Assembly: GCA_964423345.1 (NCBI GenBank)
Contig: CAYREV010000078.1
Location: 1 to 5,165, forward strand
Source: CAYREV01 sp964423345
Lineage (GTDB): Bacteria; Bacteroidota; Rhodothermia; Balneolales; Balneolaceae
DNA length: 5,165 nt
Direction: 5' to 3'
Shown here piece by piece: positions 1 to 5,129 of the stretch. Both the position numbers and the translations under genes were made by a program. How positions within the stretch are numbered: the stretch's first letter is position 1; the number at the start of each line of letters is the position of its first letter. A model generated the notes under the pieces. It worked only from the letters and a program-made list of their open reading frames with translations, searched no databases and was not told where the DNA came from.

Positions 1-903
1 GAGGATTGTTTTATGCTTTGGCGGAATGACAACGCGATAATTGTGGGGAAACATCAGAATACCCTTGCCGAAATCAACCACGATTATGTGAAGGAAAAAA
101 ATATCAAAGTGGTCAGACGTCTTTCTGGAGGGGGTGCTGTATATCATGATCTAGGAAACCTCAATTTTTCCTTTACCCGCACCGGAGATAGCTATGAAAT
201 GATCGATTTTCAGAGGTATACCAAACCTATTATTGAAGTGCTGAAAGAGCTAGGAGTGAATGCCACTTTTGAAGGCCGAAATGACCTTACTATAGCAGGA
301 AAGAAGTTCTCAGGAAACGCGGAGCATGTATTTAAAAATAAAGTATTGCACCACGGAACGTTGCTTTTTTCATCAGAAATGAAAGATATCAGCGGGGCAT
401 TGAAGATTAATCCGCTTAAGTATAAAGACCGGGGCGTAAAGTCAGTTCCCAACAGAGTCACGAATATTAGCGATCATTTAAAGGAAAAGATCAGTCTTGA
501 TCAGTTCACCGATAGGATCATGGATTATATTACCACAAATTTTGAAGACGCCCGTATGTATGAATTTACCGATGAAGATCTTCAGAAAATCCAGGAAATC
601 AGGGACGAAAAATACAGCACCTGGGAATGGAATTTCGGTTACTCCCCAGATTATAACTTCAAACAGGGAGCCCGCACTCCGGGAGGAACCATTGAAATGA
701 ATATGAACGTGTCTCATGGTATCATTAGAGATGTAAAGATTTTCGGAGATTTCTTCCATATTAGGGATATCAAACCCATTGAAAAAGCGCTGGAGAATAC
801 TAAACACGAGGAAGAAGCTATCAGAGCCAGGCTCGAGCCTTTTAATCTTAAGGAATATTTCGACAAGATATCTGAAGATGATCTCATTTCAATCATGTTT
901 TGA
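1..903 (+). CDS. lplA: Lipoate--protein ligase, LplA/LplJ type, 5'-truncated by window edge
   Basis: This enzyme activates lipoate (or lipoyl-AMP) and attaches it to a lysine of lipoyl domains in 2-oxoacid dehydrogenases and the glycine cleavage H protein, in the cytoplasm. Counting from the Met codon at 13, the lipoate-binding motif RRLSGGGAVYHD is at residues 35-46, the catalytic lysine is K98 in GKKFSGNA, and HHGTLLF follows at 113-119. The C-terminal domain (about 205-296) contains GGTIEMNMNV and IFGDFF, as in the Gram-positive LplJ class. The ATG at 13 is very unlikely to be the start. The frame is open to base 1 (E-D-C-F before the Met), and in family members the LWRN-like strand is preceded by roughly 30-40 residues. 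The gene therefore begins outside the window. The stop is TGA at 901-903. The next gene starts 51 bases downstream. The family call is firm; exact substrate preference cannot be read. Confidence 0.95.
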   Translation, partial: EDCFMLWRNDNAIIVGKHQNTLAEINHDYVKEKNIKVVRRLSGGGAVYHDLGNLNFSFTRTGDSYEMIDFQRYTKPIIEVLKELGVNATFEGRNDLTIAGKKFSGNAEHVFKNKVLHHGTLLFSSEMKDISGALKINPLKYKDRGVKSVPNRVTNISDHLKEKISLDQFTDRIMDYITTNFEDARMYEFTDEDLQKIQEIRDEKYSTWEWNFGYSPDYNFKQGARTPGGTIEMNMNVSHGIIRDVKIFGDFFHIRDIKPIEKALENTKHEEEAIRARLEPFNLKEYFDKISEDDLISIMF

Positions 904-954
904 TCCTGCCCTTTTCCGTTAAGTTTATTATATTGAAAAAACAACAACACCTAA

Positions 955-2031
955 ATGGGAATACTCCTCTTATATGCATTCTTAGCAATTTTTTTCTCCT
1001 TTCTCTGTTCTGTTCTGGAGGCTTCTTTTTTGAGTATTACCCCTAGCTATATCCGGATGAAATCCAAGGAAGGAAAAAGATATGCTCAAACGTTAATGCA
1101 TTACAAACGGGATGTGGATAAGCCCCTTATTGCGATCTTGTCCATTAACACCATAGCACATACCGTAGGTGCTATTTTGGTAGGAGTTCAGGCTGAGAAG
1201 GTTTTCGGTGACGGTGGAAATATGGTCGCCATTGTATCGGCCATAATGACCCTGGCTATTCTGGTGCTTTCCGAAATCATTCCGAAGACCATTGGAGCCA
1301 CTCATTGGAAGTCCTTGGGCAACTTCACCGCGAAGACCCTAAATATCTTCGTATTTCCTTTGAAATACACAGGTATCCTATGGCTTATGATGCTCACCAC
1401 AAAACTTATAGGCAAATCTGCTCATGTGAGTACCATGAGCCGGGAGGAATTTATGGCCATGACAGATGTTGCCGAAGAGCAGGGTGTATTCGAAGAAAAA
1501 GAAACTACGGTCATTAAAAACATGCTCATTTTTGAAAAAGTCCTGGCAAAAGACATTATGACCCCTTTTTCTGTCGCGGTCACAGAAGATGAAGATGCCA
1601 CCATAGAAGAATTCCATAAAACCCATAAGAATCTCCGGTTTTCCAGAATTCCGGTATTTAGTAAATGGTCAAATAATATCACCGGGTTTATACTGAAAGA
1701 TGATGTGCTCGAAGAAATGCTTAACGAAAGAGGCACTCAGGCGCTCTCCTCAGTAAAAAGAAATATTCATATCGTTTCTGAGGATATGCCTATACCGAAA
1801 TTATTTGACAGGTTCATTAAGGAAAGAACACACCTGTCCATCGTGGTTGATGAGTTCGGGAATTCAGTGGGTCTGGTAACCATGGAAGATATTATTGAAA
1901 CTTTACTAGGTCTTGAAATTATGGACGAAAGTGACCGTATTGAAAATATGCAGGTACTCGCGCGAAAGAACTGGGAAACTCGTGCCCGACGTCTTGGATT
2001 TTTTGAAAAAAAGGAAAGGGAAGATGAGTAA
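955..2031 (+). CDS. CNNM/CorC-type transporter-like membrane protein (DUF21 + CBS pair)
   Basis: Proteins of this family sit in the inner membrane and are linked to Mg2+/Co2+ or Na+-coupled ion transport; older annotations say 'hemolysin'. The N-terminal DUF21 domain (about 1-155) has hydrophobic segments near 3-23, 57-78, 88-108 and 130-150. It also has the family signatures S-x-x-E-A (19-23), N65 in SINT, and SEIIPKT (106-112). Two CBS motifs follow, about 200-255 (starting KDIMTP) and 268-325 (with VVDEFGNSVGLVTMEDI). The protein ends soon after, with a charged tail. Typical bacterial CorC/HlyC proteins and flavobacterial GldE run past 400 residues and end in a CorC_HlyC domain, which is absent at 358 residues here. 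The ATG at 955 follows an A-rich stretch without a Shine-Dalgarno sequence, usual for Bacteroidetes. Its last 8 bases overlap the next gene. It is probably not GldE; the transported ion is unknown. Confidence 0.9.
   Translation: MGILLLYAFLAIFFSFLCSVLEASFLSITPSYIRMKSKEGKRYAQTLMHYKRDVDKPLIAILSINTIAHTVGAILVGVQAEKVFGDGGNMVAIVSAIMTLAILVLSEIIPKTIGATHWKSLGNFTAKTLNIFVFPLKYTGILWLMMLTTKLIGKSAHVSTMSREEFMAMTDVAEEQGVFEEKETTVIKNMLIFEKVLAKDIMTPFSVAVTEDEDATIEEFHKTHKNLRFSRIPVFSKWSNNITGFILKDDVLEEMLNERGTQALSSVKRNIHIVSEDMPIPKLFDRFIKERTHLSIVVDEFGNSVGLVTMEDIIETLLGLEIMDESDRIENMQVLARKNWETRARRLGFFEKKEREDE
2011..2023 (+). promoter_or_regulatory. Purine-rich ribosome binding site deciding the ogt start
   Basis: AAGGAAAGGGAAG lies directly before the ATG at 2024, inside the last codons of the upstream membrane-protein gene. 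It is the clearest Shine-Dalgarno-like run ahead of a start in this window and supports 2024 over the in-frame ATG at 1913. Shine-Dalgarno use is generally weak in Bacteroidetes, so re-initiation after the upstream stop may matter as much. Confidence 0.5.
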
Positions 2032-2500
2032 AACATTTTTAGAGACCCCTCTGGGAACAGCTGTAATAGAAGGCGATGAAAAAGGGATTTCGCGCATTTC
2101 AATTTCTGAAGAAATATCGGCTACTTCAAAAGAAGCTCCCGCAGCTCTTCAAGATGCGGTAATGCAACTGAAAGAATATTTTCTTGGAGAAAGAAAGAAC
2201 TTTGAATTAAAACTGAATCCAGAAGGCTCAGAATTTCAGAAGCGGATCTGGCAGCAACTACAGTCTATTCCTTTTGGACAGACGACCTCCTACCTCGAGC
2301 TCTCTAAGGCCTTCGGAAACACAAAAGCCATCAGGGCAGTTGCGGCCGCAAACGGAAAAAATCCATTGTGGATAGTAGTACCTTGCCACAGGGTGATTGG
2401 CAGTGATGGCTCCCTTACCGGTTATGCTGGCGGGTTATGGAGAAAAAAATGGCTACTGGAACATGAACAACCCGCTAAACAACAAAGTCTTCCATTCTGA
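2024..2500 (+). CDS. ogt: Methylated-DNA--[protein]-cysteine S-methyltransferase
   Basis: This is a suicide DNA repair protein that transfers the alkyl group from O6-alkylguanine (or O4-alkylthymine) to its own cysteine. The ATG at 2024 gives 158 residues, normal for Ogt/MGMT proteins without the Ada regulatory domains. The acceptor is C121 in V-P-C-H-R. Other residues matching human MGMT by spacing are Y90 (Tyr114), R104 (arginine finger, Arg128), N113 (Asn137), H122 (His146) and E148 (Glu172). The DNA-binding winged-helix part spans about 68-150, after a short, poorly conserved N-terminal domain. The frame stays open upstream to an ATG at 1913, but that stretch lies inside the preceding gene and looks nothing like the family. 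The 2024 start is preceded by a purine-rich AAGGAAAGGGAAG and overlaps the upstream gene by 8 bases, suggesting translational coupling. Nothing in the sequence shows alkylation-dependent control. Confidence 0.95.
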   Translation: MSKTFLETPLGTAVIEGDEKGISRISISEEISATSKEAPAALQDAVMQLKEYFLGERKNFELKLNPEGSEFQKRIWQQLQSIPFGQTTSYLELSKAFGNTKAIRAVAAANGKNPLWIVVPCHRVIGSDGSLTGYAGGLWRKKWLLEHEQPAKQQSLPF

Positions 2501-2515
2501 TTTTACCTGATTAAC

Positions 2516-3661
2516 ATGAGAATCTTAAAAAAAACCCTCCTCTGGACCCTTGGCATTTTAACGGCATGTGTCCTGTTTCTTTTTCTTTTTGATTATGAGT
2601 ATATCTTAAAAGGATTTAGAACGACGTATTTAACAGGACATACCACCGCCTACATTGAAGATTATCCCGAATTCAGCAACAGGAAAATATCGGCAGGAAC
2701 ACCTCAGCCCTGGCCGTTACACAGGGAATACAACAGTGTCGAGCCTACTGAGCGGCTTCAGGAAGTTAATCAGGATCTTCAGACCATTGCTTTTTTGATC
2801 ATTAAAAGTGACAGTATCTGGTATGAAGACTATTTCGAAGAATTTGGTCTCAATTCCAAAACCAATTCGTTCTCCATGGCTAAAAGCCTTACAGCAGCCA
2901 TGCTCGGAAGGGCCATTTTTGAGGGGCAAATTAAAAGTTTGGATCAGCCGGTAGCCGACTTCTTTCCGCAGTTCGATAAAAGACTAACTATTGGTGATCT
3001 CGCCTCTATGTCTTCTGGGCTAAACTGGAATGAGAGTTATTACAATCCTTTTTCCATGACTGCCAGAGCTTATTTTGGTGAAAATATCAGAAATCTCATT
3101 TTACAGCTTGAAGTGACCGAAGAACCTGGAAAGGAATTCAAATACCTTAGCGGAAATACACAGCTCCTGGGAATGGTTCTGGAAAAGGCGACAGGAAAAA
3201 ACCTTTCCACATACCTGAGTGAGAGCTTCTGGAAACCTCTAGGAATGAGAAATAGTGGCCTTTGGCAACTCGATAGCGAAGAAAGCGGCATGGAAAAGGC
3301 ATACTGCTGCATCGCTTCCAATGCTCGGAATTTCGCACGCTTTGGGAAGCTTTACAAAGACTATGGTAAATGGGAGGGAAAACCTATACTTGATTCTGCA
3401 TTTGTCGCAAAAAGCATTCATCCCCGCTTTGAAGATTCTCCACACTACGGATATGGTTTTTGGCTGGAGGATTACAAAGGAAAAGATATTTTCTACATGC
3501 GCGGTATTCTAGGCCAGTACGTGATTGTCATTCCCGAAGACGATCTCATAATTTCCCGTCTGGGGAAAGAAAAAATGTCTAAACCTGAAGGAGAGGAGCA
3601 TTCCAGAGATTTTTATCTCTATCTTGAAGAGGTTTATAAGATGCTCGACCAACCTTTGTAA
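2516..3661 (+). CDS. Membrane-anchored serine hydrolase, class C beta-lactamase/NylB-like
   Basis: A beta-lactamase-superfamily hydrolase with an active-site serine; members include esterases, amidases such as 6-aminohexanoate-dimer hydrolase (NylB), and D-aminopeptidases. The N-terminus (MRILKK, then hydrophobic residues about 8-26) is a signal anchor or uncleaved signal peptide, placing the catalytic domain outside the cytoplasm. The SxxK motif is S120-M-A-K123, and the second catalytic motif is Y210-L-S-G-N214 in the form usual for the NylB-like branch. A canonical KTG triad is not seen; the equivalent region is probably RGILGQ (329-334). The pair of cysteines at 264-265 and the NARNFARFGKLY segment (269-280) fit this family. 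The length of 381 residues is normal. The ATG at 2516 is 15 bases after the ogt stop, so the gene is probably co-transcribed with it. An A8 run (2527-2534) follows the start closely. The substrate is unknown; true beta-lactamase activity seems unlikely. Confidence 0.88.
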   Translation: MRILKKTLLWTLGILTACVLFLFLFDYEYILKGFRTTYLTGHTTAYIEDYPEFSNRKISAGTPQPWPLHREYNSVEPTERLQEVNQDLQTIAFLIIKSDSIWYEDYFEEFGLNSKTNSFSMAKSLTAAMLGRAIFEGQIKSLDQPVADFFPQFDKRLTIGDLASMSSGLNWNESYYNPFSMTARAYFGENIRNLILQLEVTEEPGKEFKYLSGNTQLLGMVLEKATGKNLSTYLSESFWKPLGMRNSGLWQLDSEESGMEKAYCCIASNARNFARFGKLYKDYGKWEGKPILDSAFVAKSIHPRFEDSPHYGYGFWLEDYKGKDIFYMRGILGQYVIVIPEDDLIISRLGKEKMSKPEGEEHSRDFYLYLEEVYKMLDQPL

Positions 3662-3890
3662 TAAGAAGAATTGCCTAAAGAACCTCTGTGCCATGGAGTG
3701 CAACTGTTCCTGAGCGTGCTTGTTGTAAAGCTCCTGCCGAAGAATATCCCCTATTCTGGGAACCCTAAGAAAAGTAAAATCAGCAAGGGGAGGATCTCCT
3801 TTTTCTTCTGAGGAAAAAGAAATGACTGAAAGGCCTATTTTTCTACATCTAAAAAACCGTTCACGGGTGATTTCTGTGGGGTAATTACCT
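3662..3890. other. Intergenic stretch with coding-like composition, possible gene remnant
   Basis: No conventional gene is called here. Base composition resembles the flanking genes rather than a typical AT-rich intergenic spacer. The minus strand is open from 3889 to 3512 (126 codons, the last third antisense to the serine hydrolase gene). The only ATG in the upper part is an internal one at 3694, with a possible TTG start at 3703. The translation reads like a soluble, charged protein, including F-T-F-L-R-V-P-R-I and an amphipathic stretch Q-E-L-Y-N-K-H-A-Q-E-Q-L. Two shorter + strand frames are also open (3665-3811 and 3729-3884). It could be a decayed gene, a gene with an unusual start, an unrecognised RNA, or chance. 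Confidence 0.3.
3799..3819. terminator. A/T-rich hairpin, possible transcription end after serine hydrolase gene
   Basis: CTTTTTC (3799-3805) and GAAAAAG (3813-3819) form a perfect 7-bp stem with a 7-base loop. Just upstream, GGAG-GAT-CTCC (3790-3800) can form a small GC hairpin followed by TTTTTCTTCT, which resembles a weak rho-independent terminator on the + strand. The two structures compete for the T run. The site lies about 130 bases past the serine hydrolase stop and is a plausible operon end, but it is weak. Confidence 0.3.
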
Positions 3891-3923
3891 TAATGAAATG
3901 TTATCGTATACTACTGCCTCTCA

Positions 3924-3931
3924 TAAATTTG
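3924..3931 (+). promoter_or_regulatory. Bacteroidetes-type -7 promoter element (TAAATTTG)
   Basis: TAAATTTG matches the Bacteroidetes/Flavobacterium -7 consensus TAnnTTTG exactly. At the expected spacing of 19-21 bases upstream (3899-3904) the sequence TGTTAT is only a poor match to the -33 TTTG/TTG box. If used, transcription would start around 3936-3940 and give a leader of about 90 bases before the ATG at 4027. The short motif is expected by chance fairly often, so location is the main support. Confidence 0.45.
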
Positions 3932-3946
3932 TTATATTTAAGGAAC

Positions 3947-3986
3947 AGGACCTGAAAATGGTCTTTCAGAAGTAATCCTAAAGACC
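3947..3986 (+). promoter_or_regulatory. Leader with two mutually exclusive hairpins
   Basis: GGTCTTT (3960-3966) can pair with AAAGACC (3980-3986), a perfect 7-bp stem with a 13-base loop. The same bases (3960-3965) can instead pair with AGGACC (3947-3952), a 6-bp stem with one G-U pair and a 7-base loop. The two folds exclude each other and lie in the presumed 5' leader of the gene at 4027. No known riboswitch class is recognised, and no run of T follows that would make either one an obvious terminator. Confidence 0.3.
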
Positions 3987-4026
3987 TGCTTCGAATAACC
4001 GCTTTGATTAACCAAAAAATCAGATT

Positions 4027-4389
4027 ATGTACTTATACGTTGAACAATGGAATGTCACTCAAAAATGGATGGATCTTTCAAAGGATGAACGCCGTGCCTA
4101 CATGAAAAAAGTAGGAGAAGCCATTAATGACATGCAAAAGGCAGGGATCGAAAACCTGGGTTGGGCAATGAATGATGAACATACCCCTTACAGGAGTGAT
4201 TACCGATATATGGCCCTTTGGAAACTTCCGTCTCTTGAAGATGTAGAAAAATTTGAAAAAGGAATTGAAGAAGCTAAGTGGCACAAATATTTTTCACAGG
4301 TCAATTCCCGCGGAAAGATCATGCCTTTGAATGAGGCTATTGATTTTCTGGTCAACCTAGAGAAACATTCCACTTCTATAACAGAGTAG
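4027..4389 (+). CDS. Small conserved hypothetical protein, DUF6616-like
   Basis: A 120-residue soluble protein with no signal peptide or membrane segment. It resembles, from memory, the DUF6616 family: an N-terminal strand (YLYVEQWN, 2-9), a helix (about 17-38: KDERRAYMKKVGEAINDMQK), then GIENLGWAMND (40-50), an aromatic strand with YRYMALWKLPS (59-69), a helix (DVEKFEKGIEEA, 72-83), and HKYFSQVNSRG (86-96). This strand-helix-strand-strand-helix order suggests a ferredoxin-like dimeric alpha/beta-barrel fold, as in YCII- or mutarotase-like proteins; that fold is inference. The conserved W8, W46, H52, Y59, W65 and N93 could line a pocket. The function is unknown. The ATG at 4027 follows an A-rich stretch without a Shine-Dalgarno sequence. 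It is flanked by a 365-base gap and a convergent operon, so it is probably transcribed alone. The coding call is firm, the family name moderate. Confidence 0.82.
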   Translation: MYLYVEQWNVTQKWMDLSKDERRAYMKKVGEAINDMQKAGIENLGWAMNDEHTPYRSDYRYMALWKLPSLEDVEKFEKGIEEAKWHKYFSQVNSRGKIMPLNEAIDFLVNLEKHSTSITE

Positions 4390-4402
4390 CACACTGTGAT
4401 CG

Positions 4403-4450
4403 AATGGTTCCGTATTTAAACATCTTAAATGCCCTAAACACGGAACCATT
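4403..4450. terminator. Nested inverted repeat between convergent genes, possible bidirectional terminator
   Basis: AATGGTTCCGT (4403-4413) and ACGGAACCATT (4440-4450) are perfect 11-bp inverted copies. Directly inside, ATTTAA (4414-4419) pairs with TTAAAT (4425-4430) around a 5-base loop, leaving nine unpaired bases (4431-4439) on the 3' side. The structure begins 13 bases after the stop of the + strand gene and ends 19 bases before the stop of the minus-strand CoA-transferase gene, where a shared terminator is expected. A clear T tract is missing on either side, so it may act as an mRNA 3'-end stabiliser instead. Confidence 0.6.
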
Positions 4451-4452
4451 TC

Positions 4453-4466
4453 TTAGTACTTAGTAC
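4453..4466. repeat. Tandem pair of TTAGTAC
   Basis: TTAGTAC occurs twice back to back (4453-4459, 4460-4466), between the large inverted repeat and the stop codon of the minus-strand gene. It also contains the small inverted repeat GTAC-TTA-GTAC. It is short, has no known role, and may be chance. Confidence 0.4.
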
Positions 4467-4469
4467 CTA

Positions 4470-5126
4470 CTAAACCTGCATTTCAGGAATATCTCCCTCC
4501 ACTACTAAAGTGCCTTCTGTTGCATCTTTTATCTCTTCCACACTTACTCCGGGTGCTCTTTCCAGAAGTTTAAATCCTTTTTCAGTAACTTCAAGAACAG
4601 CCAAGTTGGTGACAATTTTGGTCACACATCCAACTCCGGTTAAAGGTAGTGTGCATCTTTTCAGCAGCTTAGACTCCCCTGCCCGGTTTGTATGCATCAT
4701 TGCGACAATAATGTTTTCTGCGCTGGCCACCAGATCCATAGCTCCGCCCATTCCTTTTACCATTTTTCCGGGAATTTTCCAGTTTGCGATATCACCATTT
4801 TCCGCAACCTCCATGGCTCCAAGAATAGTCAGATGCACATGTTGTCCACGAATCATCCCAAAACTCATAGCCGAGTCAAAAAAACTGGCTCCCGGTAATG
4901 CCGTAATGGTTTGTTTGCCGGCATTGATAAGATCGGCGTCCTCTTTCCCCTCTTCTGGGAAAGGACCCATGCCGAGAATTCCGTTCTCACTCTGGAACTC
5001 TACTTGTATATCATCTCTCACGAAATTCGCAACAAGGGTAGGAATACCGATTCCCAGGTTCACGTAATAACCATCTTTTACTTCTTTTGCGATTCGCTTT
5101 GCGATTCCTTCTTTGTCCAAAGCCAT
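4470..5126 (-). CDS. scoB: 3-oxoacid (succinyl-CoA:acetoacetate) CoA-transferase subunit B
   Basis: This is the beta subunit of a family I CoA-transferase, which with subunit A moves CoA between succinyl-CoA and a 3-oxoacid such as acetoacetate in the cytoplasm. It allows use or recycling of acetoacetate and related short-chain acids. The catalytic glutamate is E47 in Q-S-E-N-G-I-L-G (45-52), which forms the glutamyl-CoA thioester. Other family signatures are NLGIGIPTLVANF (23-35), DADLINAGKQTIT (63-75), PGASFFDSAMSF (78-89), the segment from N115 through IPGKMVKGMGGAMDLV (118-133), and LPLTG (160-164). The length of 218 residues is normal for the separate B subunit. The ATG at 5126 begins 3 bases after the end of subunit A, so the two are co-transcribed and likely translationally coupled. 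ScoB and the acetate-type AtoA are hard to separate by sequence alone; the ScoB match is closest to what I recall from Bacillus. Confidence 0.95.
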   Translation of the reverse strand: MALDKEGIAKRIAKEVKDGYYVNLGIGIPTLVANFVRDDIQVEFQSENGILGMGPFPEEGKEDADLINAGKQTITALPGASFFDSAMSFGMIRGQHVHLTILGAMEVAENGDIANWKIPGKMVKGMGGAMDLVASAENIIVAMMHTNRAGESKLLKRCTLPLTGVGCVTKIVTNLAVLEVTEKGFKLLERAPGVSVEEIKDATEGTLVVEGDIPEMQV

Positions 5127-5129
5127 AGT

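Noticed and set aside
210..461. Minus-strand open frames inside the lipoate ligase gene (also 478-807 and 714-950)
   Set aside because: They are shadows of a well-conserved + strand coding frame and show no domain-like features.
904..954. Promoter in the gap between the lipoate ligase and the membrane-protein gene
   Set aside because: TATATTG resembles but does not match TAnnTTTG, no -33 box is evident, and the gap is short enough for read-through.
2005..2013. A7 run near the end of the membrane-protein gene as a programmed frameshift fusing it to ogt
   Set aside because: Reaching the ogt frame needs a +1 shift, whereas A-run slippage is usually -1. The run lacks a downstream structure that I can see, and normal overlap explains the layout.
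1913..2023. Longer ogt product starting at the in-frame ATG at 1913
   Set aside because: The extra 37 residues are an out-of-frame reading of the membrane-protein gene; the 2024 start has a better ribosome binding site and gives the normal family length.
955..2031. Assignment of the CNNM-type gene as the gliding-motility gene gldE
   Set aside because: GldE is longer and carries the CorC_HlyC-type C-terminus; no other gliding genes are nearby.
2527..2534. A8 run just after the serine hydrolase start as a phase-variation switch
   Set aside because: Short A runs encoding lysine near signal sequences are common in AT-rich genomes; there is no further evidence for switching.
2561..2572. Lipobox L-T-A-C in the serine hydrolase N-terminus as proof of a lipoprotein
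   Set aside because: The cysteine is followed by another seven strongly hydrophobic residues (VLFLFLF), which fits a membrane anchor better than a mature lipoprotein start.
4510..5067. 185-codon + strand open frame
   Set aside because: It lies entirely antisense to the strongly conserved CoA-transferase subunit B, and its translation is serine/proline-rich without family features.
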